Of a stretch of 64,000 bases of DNA, positions 10,876 to 23,850 are shown one piece after another; position 1 is the first letter of the stretch, and the number at the start of each line of letters is the position of its first letter. The stretch covers positions 56,979,709 to 57,043,708 of the forward strand of contig CM043971.1 in the NCBI GenBank assembly GCA_014529385.2. Reading direction: 5' to 3'. The DNA is from Adiantum capillus-veneris. Its lineage: Eukaryota > Streptophyta > Polypodiopsida > Polypodiales > Pteridaceae. The position numbers were made by a program, and so were the translations under genes. The notes below the pieces were generated by a model, which saw only the letters and a program-made list of their open reading frames with translations, had not been told where the DNA came from and made no database searches.

Positions 10876-11599
10876 ATCTCCCACTTAAATGTGAATGTGC
10901 TGATAGGTGGGTCGTACTAGTTGAACTACTAATATGTACAAGAAAACAAGTGAGAGACTCTCTCAACCTATGCCCATTGGCTCACTCAGTTGATCTACAT
11001 GCAACCATATTAGCTCTAGTGATAGGTGAGCGTGTGTATCCATGATAGAGCCTACATGTAGATCCCATAAACAACTTTGCATGGTCTATAAAACTCCACT
11101 ATGCATCATGCTAGTGTAAATCACCATACGACTGACAATCACTGTTTCAAATACTCCCACTGTAGCTACTAGGTCGGGCCTCGACACTCAAATGTTGATG
11201 AAATCTGCACAAACCTGGTTGTAGTTGCCTCTCCTATGTTATTTGCATGTACTGCATCTCAAGACTACTCATCACATACGGATGTCTCAATATCAACACT
11301 GGGATGGCTATGTCCCTCTCACCCATAGATAGGACTATGTATCCTGGTGCCAACTCTGCTTGCATAGACTCCAATGACACATGTTGTGTCTCACTAGAGC
11401 ACATCCACTCTACCTCTATCTCTACAGAGTCTACTGGAACATCTTGCATAGCTACCTATCTCATGAACATGGTGGAGCTCACTCATGAAGCAGACATGTC
11501 TTGTCTCTCAGTCAAAGTATGCCAGCAAACAAAACCAAGACCATGTCTTCTCAAACCTCAGATACATGCATATGATACACGAAGCCAAAATGGGCTCCT

Positions 11600-11996
11600 C
11601 TAGCAATCACTAATGAATCATAATGCATATGGGAAGACCTCTCTAAAAAATGTATAGCAACCCACAATCTTCTAATAACTATCTCATTGAGATGAAGCTC
11701 AATCTCAATTGAGGAACATAACGCACATGTCACAGCATATACGATGCACCACTAGGTAATGACAAGCAAAAATCTCTTGCACCTGCAATGTCAAACGCCG
11801 AACCATTGGCCAAGTGCACACATCCAAATCTCTCACTAGAGAAGGTGCTAAACCAGGCACAATGTGGCGTGACATGGAAGAGTGAATCGTCATCTAACAA
11901 CCAATGAGGAAAACTGTAAAGACATGTCATTAGGAGGAACTCTAAAAGCAAATGTGACATCACCATCACTGGCATATGAAGCCACCACTCTAGCAT
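11600..11996 (-). pseudogene. L1 copia gag-protease remnant
   Basis: The minus-strand frame around 11996-11730 reads WLLDDDSLFHVTPHCAWF followed by GCVHLANGSAFDIAGARDF. This is the aspartic-protease region of Ty1/copia polyproteins, where the family has a D-S-G catalytic triplet in the position WLLDSGA. Here the triplet is degraded to D-D-S, so the enzyme is dead. The frame then breaks up. The rest of 10888-13830 shows no other recognisable domain: INT/RT/RH sequence, which should lie between here and the 3' LTR, is absent. The 12000-13830 part is presumably decayed gag and leader. Confidence 0.6.
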
Positions 11997-11999
11997 GTG

Positions 12000-13830
12000 T
12001 CAAAACCTCATCTGCATATCATATACATCTCTGCTACTATCTTATACATCTAAAACAACGGTGTCTAATGTGACTTGTGTGACCACAATGCAACAATGCA
12101 TATATCGGCAAGACGAGACCGTTGTCTCTCAAGAGTCATCACCGTAGACTCTAAACTGTCACACATGTTTGCTAAATGGATTCCTAGAAACCAAACTATG
12201 GTGAGAAATCTGGCAGAGTTTCCCTTGTAAATTGAGCAAAGCCTCAAGTACATTCTCTACCATAAACCATGCCAAACTAGCAACAAAGTGGTAAATAACT
12301 CAGCCACTACTTAATCATGAAACCCATGATCAATCACATCAAAACCGATGCTCACATATGCATAAAACAACTCCACAATATGAAAACTGCAAGCATATAA
12401 TCCGGGACAAACAAATCAACTTAGCATAAAGCGCATAACCGTATACATAAGTAGTGAGCAAATTAGCTCAAAATGCATCCCACAAGAGAAACTGCCTGCA
12501 AAAATATATAAAAATTTGCAAACAATTTGTGAAACCTGTGACTGTTTGTCTATAGCCACACAAGCATATGCAATCCTCACTCTTGCGAGACTGGATACAA
12601 GAACACTAAACTATGTCCAAACTGACAAAACCTCTCAAAGTGGGAGTCAAACTCCACCACTAAACCATCAAACTCCAAGATCAAAGTGTAGAATTTCAGA
12701 TACGCATGGAACATGGCGAGAATATGGGAGAAATTTGACAGAGTTTCCCCTTAGAATTGAGAGAAAACTCAAGAAATCTCACAAATATCGCATAAAGCAT
12801 AGACAGACACTCAGTGTCTTAGTAAACAAATCCACAAATGGTATACATGCACTACCAAAAACCATGGCGAACTAGATCACTCCTTAACAAGTGGCTCTAT
12901 GGGCCTGTACCTGTCCAAAAATGCTGCAAACTTATGACCTTGCTACTTGCAAGCTATAGCTAGATCAATCTGTATCCGCATATGTATACATGGGATAAGC
13001 TGCACAAAACTGTGCTAAAACTACTCTCTGAAATGACCCACAGAGTCATACATAATCTGCACTACAAGAACTGTGCAACTTGTGAACTACCTAGAAACTG
13101 GTGCATTGCCTCATTGGTCGAAAAAACACGTCAATAAAAAACAAAGCATTAACCACGATCAACCAGCTGCCTGTGGTTGAAATTTCCATTCAAGAACCAC
13201 ACGTGCAAAAAACAAACTGCTCCAAAATGGTCCATCGGAGCCTCTATGCATTGGTATGTGTGCCGTCGAAGCTGGAAACTGGGAGTCTTCAAAGCCATAA
13301 TGCTAATTGAGACCGGGATGTGGGGAATGTTTGTCGGAGCAAATTCGCTTCGGAATGGGCACGTGGGAAGGAAGTCATTGGCAAAGCTATGTTGGAGGAA
13401 ATCCCAACTACTCTCTCTCCCTCTTGCTATGTCAAATCCAAGAAAACAAAATCGATGTCTCCTTTTGCCATCAGATGGAAGTGATCACCAAGGTCGTAGC
13501 TATCAATCCCGAGTCATCGATAGCGAGAAGAATGTCAAAGACAAAAAACCACCAAATCGGTGTTGAAACTGATGTGCCAAGCCGTTGATTCTCAATCCAA
13601 GGCCAATGTATTCTACAAGAAAGCCAGGTCGAAGTTGTCCAAGGAGAATTGTCCAAGGAGAAGCACTCTCAACTGGGAAAAGAACCGCCAATATCGGGCA
13701 AAGAACCACAAAAACTGAGTCTATGCCGAAGCCGTAGCCACATTGTCATTGAAATAGAGCTGATCCAATGCCAGGGGAAAAAGCTCGGGCTTACTCATCG
13801 TGTGCACGCGGAGACCGCACATGCCTGCTC
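12000..13830. other. Decayed L1 internal sequence, no domain recognised
   Basis: Frames are short in all six readings. By position this is the gag/leader side of L1. I see no RNA gene or promoter. Confidence 0.45.
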
Positions 13831-13978
13831 TTCTACCATATACATGTGGTAGTGATGTGTGTGTACACACTTAGGACTGTTGACACATTTTTTCCATCAC
13901 TAAGAGGTTTTTTCCCCCGTGCATTTTATATACATCCGTCACTTTAGGTCCATCTATCTTTTCATTGCACACTAAGCA
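13831..13978 (+). repeat. L2 5' LTR
   Basis: 148 bp, matching the 3' LTR with scattered differences. The expected TGA at the start reads TTC. The following leader (13979-14330) contains no convincing gene. Confidence 0.65.
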
Positions 13979-14379
13979 TGTTGCATCCTCCTAAGCTTAG
14001 TCACCAGCAGCTCCAACACATGCCTGCTCACTCTCTCAAATTTTTGTGAGCTTTGGCGGCAATTGTTAGTAGGTCAAAAAATACTTTGGGAGTGCTCGTA
14101 GAGCTTGGTCTACTCAGATTTTTGATTCAGGCTCATTTTGGCCTCCGTTACCACTACAAGTACTATTGTGTAGGCTGTTCTGTCATTTTGTGCAAATTTT
14201 TTCTTAGTGTTGTTTTTTGCATAACAACCCTTACAATCATCTACGGTTTGTGTTGCATAGCACGTGTTTTTCTTGCCTCGTTTCTCTTCTATTCAAGCAC
14301 TTTTCACATGAGGTGTAGCATTTGCCATGGCTGACAACAATGCATATGTGTTCAAGATGTTTGATGTGCTAAGGGTAGA

Positions 14380-15878
14380 TTGGATGGGGACAATTACCCT
14401 ATGTGGGCTTATATGATGCAACATGTCTTCCTTGTGTCAAAGGGAGTCTGGAATATTATGCAGGGCATTGATGTACGTCCTGGTTCTGAGGATGTAGACA
14501 ATGTTGAGGATGTTGCAGGTTTTGGTGGCAAGATTGCTACTGCCAAATCTGTTTTGCCTACGACTGAGCAAGCTCGTTGGGCTGTAAAATATGTGAATGT
14601 GCATGCATTGATTGCATTGTGTGTGAAGCGCACTATTACTCCTCACCTTCGCTCAATGAAATCTACAAAATAGGCTTGGGATATTATGGTTGGTCTTTAT
14701 GCAAGTCGCAATGAGGAAAAAATTGCATTGTTGCATAAAGAGCTAAAGTCAAAGATTATGCATGAGGAAGATTATATGGAGACTTTCCTTTTTTATTTCA
14801 AGGATATCAATGAGAAACTTATTTTTGCAAGTGAAGTCATTTCTAACAGTTCCCTTGTGCAAATGTTTCTTGATGCTTTGCTAGATTCTTACAAGACTTT
14901 TGCTAGTACTTGGAGACTTATGATCCAAGAAAACCAAAAGTTGTTAAGTTTGATGCATTATACACATTACTGTTGCAAGAGTCACTTTCCAGGAGAAAAA
15001 CGACTAGACATTGTGCAATTGAACATGCCTTTATTGATGCTAAAAGGAAAGGTGGTAACAACAATGTAGCCACTTCTAATGGTTCTTCGGTGAGTGGTAA
15101 ATCACCTGTTCCTAATACCTCCGCTGGCAGCAATTCGTTTGGGAAGTTTGGTGATAAGGGAAAAAAGAAGATGTGTTGCCATTATTGTAAAGCCAATGAT
15201 TGCTTGATCAAGCATGGTCCTAAGTTGAAGTCAAGGGAGGCTAAGAAGAAAGAGGCTAGTTCCACTACAAATGCAACTACTATTGGGTCTTCTATGAAAG
15301 GAGATTGTGATGTTGATGTTGATGTAGAATGGGCTTTTAGTGTAGAGTGCACTTATGATCATTCTGTCCATGATGCATGTTTGTCAGTTGCTACAAATTC
15401 TCATGTGTGGTACTTTGATAGTGGTTCTACAAAGCACATTACCTCTCATTGTGACTTGTTTACCTCTCTCGAGGATGTCCCTCATGGGAATTTAGTCACT
15501 TCTGTCAACAATGCGTCTTATCCGATCAAAGGAGTTGGAAAGATTGTGCTATATGCTGAAAATGGCAGTTGTTTCACACTTGTTGATACACTTTATGTAC
15601 TTGGGATCAAGAATAATATTTTGTCTGTATCTGCACTTGTTAGACTTGGTCTTGTAGTCAAATTTGTGGATGAAAAATGTACAATACATGATCTCAGTTT
15701 TGGTGATGAAATTGTTGCATCTAGAATTTTATGCCATGGGCTGTATAAGCTCACTTTGTATGACAAGTGTGGGAAGAATTTTTCAAATGCAATTGTGGGT
15801 TCTAAGGCTATTTTCGATGAAAAACTCTGGCATGCATGTTTCGGGCATCTGAATTTTTCCGATTTGCTGCGTTTGTAG
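14380..15878 (+). pseudogene. L2 copia gag and protease
   Basis: Gag starts as in plant copia (DGDNYPMWAYMMQHVFL). It has a TAG at 14671-14673 (SMKSTK stop AWDIM), then a frameshift around 14910-14950 into the frame that carries the rest. The zinc knuckle is degenerate (CCHYCKANDCLIKHG; normally C-x2-C-x4-H-x4-C). The protease follows with an intact WYFDSGSTKHIT. The pre-integrase module LWHACFGHLNFSDLLRL ends at a TAG (15879-15881), after which the same frame continues into integrase. Confidence 0.85.
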
Positions 15879-15881
15879 CGT

Positions 15882-16653
15882 TTGCAGAAATTTGATATGG
15901 TTGCTTCTTTGCCGCCTCTTGAAGCACTTGTCAAACATGCTTGTGAGGGATGTATTTTGCGTAAGATGCAACGTTCAAAGTTTCCAAAGGATGGTTCAGT
16001 TAGGGCCACATGCAGGCTGCAACTTATGCATAGTGATGTTTGTGGGCCATGTAAACTCCTTCCTTGGGCAATTACCTTTACTTTGTGACTTTCATTGATG
16101 ATTACTGGTGTATCTGCTTAAAGAGAAGTCCAAAGTGTTTATGTGCTTCAAATTTTTTTTGGCTTTGGCTGAAAGTGTTTTGAAATATACTATGCACACC
16201 CTCCATTCAGATTGAGGGAGGGAGTATATTCTCATGAATTTAATTTATTTCCGGCTAGACATGGGATAAAACACCAACGTACAATGCCTTATATGCCTCA
16301 ACAAAATGGTTTTGCTGAGGAAAAACAGGTCACTTACAAAAATGGCACAATGTATGGTCAAAAGTCAAGCATTGCTGCATTCAATTTGGCTTGAGGCCAT
16401 CATGTGTTCCACTTATGTACTTAGTAGGTGTCCTTCAAAAGCTTTGTAGTCTATGACTCCATATGAAGCATGGCATGATAGAAAGTCTTCTATTGAGCAC
16501 ATACGTGTTTTTGTTTGTTTGGCATATGCTTTGGTGCCACAAATGCAACACAAAAAATTGGATGATAACGCTATCAAATGTATTTCTATTGGTTATAGTG
16601 TTGAAAGCAAAGGTTACAGGTTATATCATCTATAAAAAAAGCATATATTGGTC
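15882..16653 (+). pseudogene. L2 integrase, N-terminal and core part
   Basis: The zinc-finger end (HACEGCILRKM) is followed by the first core Asp in LMHSDVCGP. The frame is then broken repeatedly between about 16088 and 16212. The later part shows YMPQQNGFAEE, equivalent to the copia PQQNGVAER segment with the third catalytic acid, and then MTPYEAWHDRKSSIEHIRVFV. The frame ends where element L3 is inserted, at its TCATG target duplication (16654-16658). Confidence 0.85.
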
Positions 16654-16658
16654 TCATG

Positions 16659-17025
16659 TGTTACGGCATAAGGTGCACACTGCAGATTTTGTGGATGTGC
16701 AGACTCTGTGGACTAGGACTTCATGTGGCTACAAAAAATTCTTCACGGGATACCATGGGACAAGACGGGTTTGCACCGTTCTCGATCTGCACTAGAGAAG
16801 CAAGTGTACTTGGGGGGACATACCAGTCATTGTGGGGATATAAATCAATATCATTCTCATGTAATTGTGTGTTTTGCTGTATATCAATGAAGAAGATGGT
16901 GTTTTGTCCCAGTGTATTGTCTATTCTGCCTTCTTATACATTGTTGTTTCATATAATGTAAGGACGTGTGAGGGTATCCATTCCCGTAGTACTTATTGCT
17001 CCACTGCGGAACCGTAGGTATTACA
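16659..17025 (+). repeat. L3 5' LTR
   Basis: 367 bp, closely similar to 26082-26443 throughout. A shared marker is GACTAGGACTTCATGTGGCT. The TG and CA ends are intact. Confidence 0.9.
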
Positions 17026-17094
17026 TTTGGCGACCACAATGCGTGATGGACAACCTGCTGTGAACATGCATGCGCACTAGGTCGTAGGGTTCGA

Positions 17095-17880
17095 ATGACC
17101 CTATTGTTCCAGTCGTGGGCAGACAACGGAGGAGAGGCGGTTCAGATGAGTTCATTTTTTCCACACCCCAGACTGAGGAACACTTGTCTTCATCACCAAG
17201 CCCGGTTGTCAGTGTATCCTGATGATTACTTTCAAACTTATATCAAAGGTCCCATAGCGTTCTTGCATCAATTCAAAACGGAAAAGACAATCCCTCAACA
17301 TTTGGAAAAGCTTTGAACGTTGCGTCAAAAGTCGTTGCCAGTGGAGGATTATGATGCAAAGTTTCCGATGCTCTTGCAGTGGGTACCTTAGACACAATGG
17401 CCAGCAGTTGAGGTGTTGAATGATTATTTTTTGTGAGGACTAAATAAGGATCTCAAAACTGCTATGGCAACAGTGGATAAGGTAACCACTCCACTGGATA
17501 ATGTTATTGCATGAGATGTTGTAGCAGGTGAAGCCTTAGAAGATACGGAGTCACCAAGGAAATTAAAGAAAAAGGATCGCAAGAAATCTCATCGTAAATC
17601 TCAGGGAAGTGGTAGTGATAGTTTAAAGTCGGAGAGTACAGACTCAAAATCCTCAAATTCAGGCAGTAATAGCTCGATGAAAGAATCGGAGGAGGCATCT
17701 CGGAAAACATCCCAGCGTCAAGGGAAAGGTTTTTCATCCAGTTCTACAAAATCTTCGATGGTAAAGAGTCTGAAGGAGCTACTGTGTACTCAGTGCTAAA
17801 ATCCTGGACATGCCGCTCAAGATTGCACAATGAATCAAGAATGGTGTGCAATTTGCAAAGAGCAATATCCATAATATAGT
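17095..17880 (+). pseudogene. L3 gag remnant
   Basis: The frame reads through several stops. It contains YPDDYFQTYIKGPIAFLHQF, then QHLEKL stop TLRQKSLPVEDYDAKF, typical of a gypsy retrotransposon gag. A Ser/Lys-rich linker follows, then a zinc knuckle CTQC-stop-NPGHAAQDC with the C-x2-C-x4-H-x4-C spacing but a stop inside. At least four in-frame stops make it non-functional. Downstream, 17900-18640 is protease/linker territory with short frames and a run of about 20 G residues near 18036-18056. Confidence 0.75.
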
Positions 17881-18647
17881 GGAATGTTATTACAATGGTT
17901 GTGACCGTAGGAGTCGGGAGTCTTCTACATGGTAGTCACAATAGTTAGGACAAGAGATTACGGTAGTGTTGGCTTACGCTCATGCATTAGAGGCACCTTT
18001 TCCAAGACCAACCGGTGGACGAGGTCGAGAGGGGCGGGGGGGGGGGGGGGGGGGGGTTGCGGCCGTGGATGAGGTGGCCAAGATACAAATCGACCCAAGG
18101 CATGCCTTTTCTGTTAAGAACAGGGGCATTGGCGGTCGAAGTGTTCAGAAGCCTTGGAATATGATCGATGGAATATGATCAAAAGAAACAAGAACATGCT
18201 GCCAAAAAGCAGCCTAGTGTAGTTATGGTTCAAATTGAGGGATTGGAGGAGTTTGACCCGATGGTTTTGTTTCCCGTTATGGAAAAAATGTGGTACCATT
18301 ATCAAATGTTAAGCTTCCAGATTGGTCAACTCAAGAGGATGTATGCAAAAAGACTGTAACATGGATACCACAGTCAGCGCTGTCGTTGCAATCATCAAAA
18401 TATTTGGTGTTGGGAGGCAAACATGCTAACAGTAAAAAAGGGTCACAGGAAAGTTCGGGTGATGTTGGGTACTTGCAGACAACCAGTTCAAGCAGCATGG
18501 CATGTGATAGCGGAAATAATGAATATGTTGGAAGGATTAGAAAAGGATGAAGAGGAGAAATTCCTGAAGGCTAATCCGGATTTAGTTTCTCTTTATCTTG
18601 CAGATGTTTCTATGATTTTGGAGGGGAAGTCATTATGAGATCAAGAC

Positions 18648-19251
18648 ATGGCAGCACTAGAGGGGAAAGAAGAAGCCTTGCCTATGCCAGAACCATTGGA
18701 GGAGGTTTTTTGGCAAGAACGTGACTTTGAAGCACAGATGAGTAAAGTAACAAGGGTGAAGGAGGATGAGCTGAATATAGTCTTTCTGGGAGTTCCGAAG
18801 GAGATTAATCCAATCCATATCAATCAACGACTTAAGGCCCGATTCCCAGAGGACTTGATTAATTTGTTGATGGAATTTAAGGATGTTTTTGCATGGGAGT
18901 ATGCAAATATGAAAGGATTGGATCCGAAATTTTATCAGCATAAGATTCATTTAAAACCATATACAGTGCCAGTGAAGAAGCATTCATATAGGATGAATCC
19001 GAATGTGGCCAAGCAAGTTAAGGTGGAATTGATCGCTTATTGCATGTGGGTTTTATTACCCCTATTGATTATCCATAATGAATTTCTCCTATTGTGGTGG
19101 TACCAAAGAGGAATAAGAAAATTCAAATTTGTGTGGATTATAGGAAGTTGAATGCAGCGACTATTCCAGACCCTTTTTTGCTTTCATTTTTGGATTCTAT
19201 TTTGGATGATGTAGCAGGTCATGAAATGTATTCTTTTCTGGATGGATTTAG
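18648..19251 (+). pseudogene. L3 gypsy reverse transcriptase, N-terminal part
   Basis: The frame 18648-19050 carries an acidic linker and the RT start (FKDVFAWEYANMKGLD, then HKIHLKPYTVPVKKHSYRMNP). A frameshift leads to the +1 frame with VVPKRNKKIQICVDYRKLN and DVAGHEMYSFLDGFS, where GYNQI would be expected next. At 19252 the sequence passes into the LTR of copia L4. The RT palm with its catalytic Asp pair does not reappear beyond L4, so a deletion accompanied or followed that insertion. Confidence 0.85.
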
Positions 19252-19427
19252 TGTAGAGTGCGTAGGTGATGGAGAAGGTAGGAAAGAAGACTACACACAC
19301 ACACAAACACAATCCAGCAACGTACTGCTCTCCTCTTCTTCTCTTTGAACTATTATCCAAAGTATATTTACAACATAGTATAGTCAGTGTCCGGCCGCCC
19401 ATAGCACAATGGACATATTCTTTAACA
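19252..19427 (-). repeat. L4 3' LTR
   Basis: 176 bp with TG and CA ends, placed exactly at the break in L3 RT. It contains a short CA-rich tract at about 19294-19312. No second copy is found in the window. Confidence 0.7.
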
Positions 19428-19546
19428 CTCCCCCTCAAGCTCAGAGTGAGCTTGCATACGATGGATTCCCAATGCTTCACGAAAGTAGCAAAACTTCTCC
19501 TTTCCAAGAGCTTTCGTGAATATATCTGCAACTTGATCATTTGTCT

Positions 19547-20275
19547 TCACCAATCAATCTCACTTGCCAAAGATTTTTCTCTAATGAAGTGATAATGTAC
19601 TTCAATGTGTTTAGTGCGAGCATGGTAAACTTGATTCTTTGCCAACATGATGCTGTTAATATTGTCACAATATATAATGACACTGTCAAGATAGTCAAAA
19701 CCAAAGTCTACCATAAGTATTCTCAACAATGACTCTTCACATGCTGCCAAAGCTGCTCCACGATATTCAGTTTCTGTACTTGATAATGCTACAGTTGATT
19801 GCTTATTGCTACTCCAACTTATCATACCATTGCCAATGGAAAATGCATAACCACTTGTAGATCTTCTATCCATAAAATCTCCTGTCCAATCTGCATCTGT
19901 GTAACCATAAAGACAACGCTTCCCATTCTTTTCATAAAACATTCCATAACTTACAGTGGCTTTCACATATCTCATAATCCGTCTCACTGCATCGAGATGA
20001 CTTTTACATGGCTTTTGCATGAATTGACTCAGGAAACCCACTGCATAACTAAAATCTGGCCTTGTTATTGTCAAGTAAATAAGGCTTCCAACCATCTTGC
20101 GGTACATAGTGACATCCTCAATGTAATGTCCATCATCAAACAACCTCACATTTTGATCAAGAGGTGTATCAACCGGTTTACACGCTGTCATTCCATACTT
20201 CTCAAGCATATCCAGCGCGTATTGTCTTTGTATCATCCAAATTCCTGATAAAGTGACGACAGTTTCAATTCCCAA
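19547..20275 (-). pseudogene. L4 RT end and RNase H
   Basis: The frame has MIQRQYALDMLEKYGM and CKPVDTPLDQNV, followed by SLIYLTITRPDFSYAVGFLS. The RNase H part has the acidic residues in YTDADWTGDFMDRRSTSG and LSSTETEYR, and ends with ARTKHIEVHYHFIREK. It is separated from the RT frame by a single frameshift at about 20265-20275 (after LRYFFGN). The domain looks intact apart from that. Confidence 0.9.
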
Positions 20276-22217
20276 AGAAATATCTCAACTCACCAAGGTC
20301 CTTCATGTTGAATTCTCTCAACAAACTCTTCTTGACACACAAAATTTGCTCACCATTACTTCCAGTGACAATCAAGTCATCAACATAGATAACAATAATG
20401 ACAATCTCTCCATCAACATGCTTCAAAAACAATGAGTGATCAGCAGTAGACTGTTTAAATCCAATCTTCTTCAAGAATCTGGTTATCTTTTCACACAATG
20501 CTCTAGATGCTTGCTTCAAACCATACAATTCTTTCTTCAACTTACATACATAATATGGAAACTCTGGGTGTGGATTACCCTCTGGTTGTATCATATAAAC
20601 TTCTTCTTCCAAGTCACCATTCAAGAATGCATTATTGACATCCATTTTCCGTAACTTCCAACCGAACATACTTGCCATTGCTATCACCAATCTGACTGTT
20701 GTCATCTTTGCAATTGGACTAAATGTCTCATCATAATCAAGACCTTTTGTTTGTGCATAACCCTTAGCAACAAGCCTCTCTTTGTATCTTTCCACACTAC
20801 CATCTGACTTGCACTTGAATTTGTATACCCATTCTGAACCAATTGCTTTCTTTCCACTTGGCAAGCGGACCAAATCCCAAGTGTCATTCTTCACAAGAGC
20901 ATCCATCTCATCATCCATAGCTAACTCCCATTCTGATTTTCCAATTGCCTCTTGAAAACATGTAGGCTCTTTATGTTGCACATGTGAAACCATGTATGCA
21001 TAATGTGTATGCATGTAACCGTTGTATGTCAATCTATCAACTGGATAACGCACCCTCTCTAATCTTCTCAACTGTGGTGCACTCTTCTCTTCAACTCTTG
21101 CATATGGGGGTACATATTTATCAATATGCTTACTACCAGGTGTCCTGAAATGTGGTAAAACATGCTCTTCATCGAGGCTTTCATCTCCAGAACTCTCTTC
21201 AACCACTTTCTTCTTGCCTTTCTCATCTTGCTTCTTATCTCGCAAACGACCGCTCCGTGGGTTGACACTTCCTGTACTCTCCTCTGCCATTTGTGGTCCT
21301 AAAATAGTTCTTGTTGATGGTCTTGGCTTATCCACAACATGATGCACATTCTCTTGCTCTTCATAATCATCTTCTATCATCACTGGCTTTGGTTTATACC
21401 ATGGTTCATGCTCACAAAATCTGATATCTCTACTGACATAAACTTGTCTTGTCATAGGATCATAACACTTGTAACCTTTCTTTTCAACTGGATAGCCCAA
21501 GAATATACACTTCACTGCCTTTGGCTCCATCTTCTTTCTTGCTTCATTTGGCACATGAACATAGCAAACACATCCAAAAATTTTCATATAAGAAACTATT
21601 GGCTTGATCCCATAAAGTCTCTCATAAGGTGAAATTTCATGAATGGCAGCTGTTGGTGTTCGATTCATAATGTGTATTGCTGTATGAATTGCTTCAGCCC
21701 AATATGCTAATGGCATATTTATCTCATTCCTCATGGCTCTTGCAATCTCTTCTATGACTCTATTCTTTCTCTTAGCAACTCCATTTTGTTGTGGTGTGTA
21801 TCTGCAAGTAATCTGTCTTCTTATGCCTTGTTCATGTAAGTAATCATCAAAACTATGTGACATGTACTCTCCCCCTCTATCTGTACGTAGGCATTTAATT
21901 TGACAACCATTCTCTTTCTCAACCATAACTTTGAACTCCAAGAATACCTCAAATGCCTCTAACTTTGCCTTTAGAAAGTAAACCCATGTCATTCTGTTGT
22001 AATCATCCGTGAATGTGATAAAAGATCGACAACCATTTGGCGTAGCATGATCACAAGGTCCCCAAATATCTAAATGAACAATTTACAAAGGACTTTGGCT
22101 AATTCTCCCCCTCTTTGGAAATGGTAAACGAGATTGCTTTCCAAATTGACAAGCTTCACAAACATGATCAAAATTCAATCTGCCAAACTTTGGTAATCCA
22201 CGTACAATTTGATTTCA
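20265..22217 (-). pseudogene. L4 integrase core and reverse transcriptase
   Basis: A 575-residue open stretch (21992-20265). It has the integrase Asp in CLRTDRGGEYMS, the PQQNGVAKRKNRVIEE segment with the third acid, and a Ser/Lys-rich linker. The copia RT follows (WELAMDDEMDALVKNDTWDLV, KFKCKSDGSVERYKERLVAKGYAQ) with catalytic YVDDLIVTG intact. The upstream integrase part (about 22217-21993) contains the zinc-binding CEACQFGKQ and the first core Asp in HLDIWGPCDHATP, with at least two stops. The main open stretch could still encode an active-looking polymerase. Confidence 0.92.
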
Positions 22218-22741
22218 TTACATATGCTTTAGTCTTCTCAAATTGACATGACCAATCCTCTTATGCCATAACTCTACCCAATCATCTTGAGTGGCTGATT
22301 TGTTTGCATATATACCGCTGTGTAAACATGGACCTCCAGCTTCCAATGAGAACAAGAGACCTTTCTTTCTTCCACGTGCCAATATCTTTCCTGGTCTGCC
22401 TTTGTGAAACTCCTCTATGAAGTAGCCATAACGATTAAAACGTACTTGCAACCCTTGATCTGACATTTGTCCAACTGATGCTAAATCTTTGTGATTGAAG
22501 GTACATATAGAACATTTCCCAATGTGTTGTATGTCCTGTCTTTTTCTAGCAATGGAATTGAACCAACATGCGTAATCCGATGCATAGTATCATCACCTGT
22601 AGCGACAAACTTATCCTCTTCTAATTTCTCTTTTCTGTCAAACCATTCACCATGATATGTCATATGATTTGTGGCACCACTATCTAAATACCAATCATCT
22701 GTATGATGTGGCCCCACCATGCTTCCAACAACATGCTCCAT
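22218..22741 (-). pseudogene. L4 protease and pre-integrase module
   Basis: The protease has the intact catalytic motif WYLDSGATNHMTYHGEWF, followed by the usual VLYVPSITK. After a break near 22470-22480 the pre-integrase part (LWHKRIGHVNLRRLKHM) supplies the first His of the zinc finger. Confidence 0.9.
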
Positions 22742-22795
22742 AGGAAATAAATGTCCACTTGATCTATTGTCATGTATATTTTGATCAGGAGAGTT

Positions 22796-23826
22796 TTATC
22801 CAGCAAAGTTTCCTCCATGTCTGCCATAACCTTGGCCTCTTCCACCACGATCACGATTTTGATTTAGCCTTGTGTAACATTCTCTTTCAAAGTGACCATA
22901 AATGCCACATCTGTTACAATATCCATCTCTTTGAGGATGTACAAATCGTCCACCTCCACGTCCACGAGGTCGGGCTCTCCCCCTGCCTCTTTGGCTATAA
23001 TCATTGTAACTTTGACTTTGTTGGTTTTTCCATTGACCTCTTCCAGCATTGTTTCCACGACCATAGTTTCCTCTTCCACCTCTATTGTTTCCACGACCTC
23101 TAGAGTAAAAAACCTGATCTCTGGAATTGTTATTTGATGTAGAAGGACCTGACTTGCCTAACTTCACCACTTCTTGCAAACAAAGGTTTACTAACTCTTC
23201 AAAATCAGGCATGTGTCCTCGAACAGATATAGATGTATCCAATGACTTGTATTCCGGTCCCAAACCATTCAATGTCACTGAAACTAAGTCATCATCTAGA
23301 ACTTCAACATTAATGCTCGCAAGATCTTCTTGTATTTGCTTTATCTTTGTTACATAATTTGATATGGATCTATTTTCTCGCCATACACAATGTAACCTTT
23401 TCTTCAAGTGAACTTTTCGTGGTTCTGTATTGGAGCTGTTCATTCTTGCTAGTATCTCCCATGCTTCCTTTGGAGATTGAGCCTTCTTCACATGTGGTAT
23501 AAAGAAGTCACTAATGCATAGTGAAATCCAATGCATCACTTTCCTTGAATTCTCGATCCACTTCTTGTAAGCTTCTACTCTTGCTTGCCATGTTTATGTG
23601 CTTCAACATTCTCTCTATTTGGTTCCAAACCAACCTCGGGACACTCTTGTTCTCCTGTAATGCAATCCCATAAACCTTTGCCCATGATAAAGTTTTCCAT
23701 CCTATAAGACCATATGCTGTAGATCTCTCTGGTCAGCTTCTCTCCAACAATCTGTGTGACTTGAGTTGAACTTTCTGCCAAATGTCCATTTACTGTGGTA
23801 TAAGAGCTGGAAGACGCATTAATCAC
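22796..23826 (-). pseudogene. L4 gag
   Basis: The N-terminal part (23826-23575) has the copia gag pattern YSIWSYRMENFIMGKGLWDCI. A frameshift leads to 23539-22796, which carries PKEAWEILARMNSSN, FEELVNLCLQEV, an Arg/Gly-rich stretch and a complete zinc knuckle CNRCGIYGHFERECYT (C-x2-C-x4-H-x4-C). Apart from the frameshift around 23540-23575 and an end stop at 22796, it is well preserved. Confidence 0.88.
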
Positions 23827-23850
23827 GATTGGGGATTCTTTGCCACAAAA

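Larger units (their letters stand above)
19252..23850 (-). mobile_element. Copia element L4 inserted in L3 reverse transcriptase
   Basis: A minus-strand Ty1/copia element with recognisable gag, protease, integrase, RT and RNase H in the usual order. Its 3' LTR (19252-19427) starts on the plus strand at TGTAGAGTGCG and ends CTTTAACA. Next to it is CTCCCCCTCAAGC, a polypurine tract on the minus strand. No matching 5' LTR or initiator-tRNA primer site was found to the right of gag, so the right border is approximate and the 5' end is probably truncated. Its frames are the least decayed of the nest, consistent with being the youngest insertion. Confidence 0.85.
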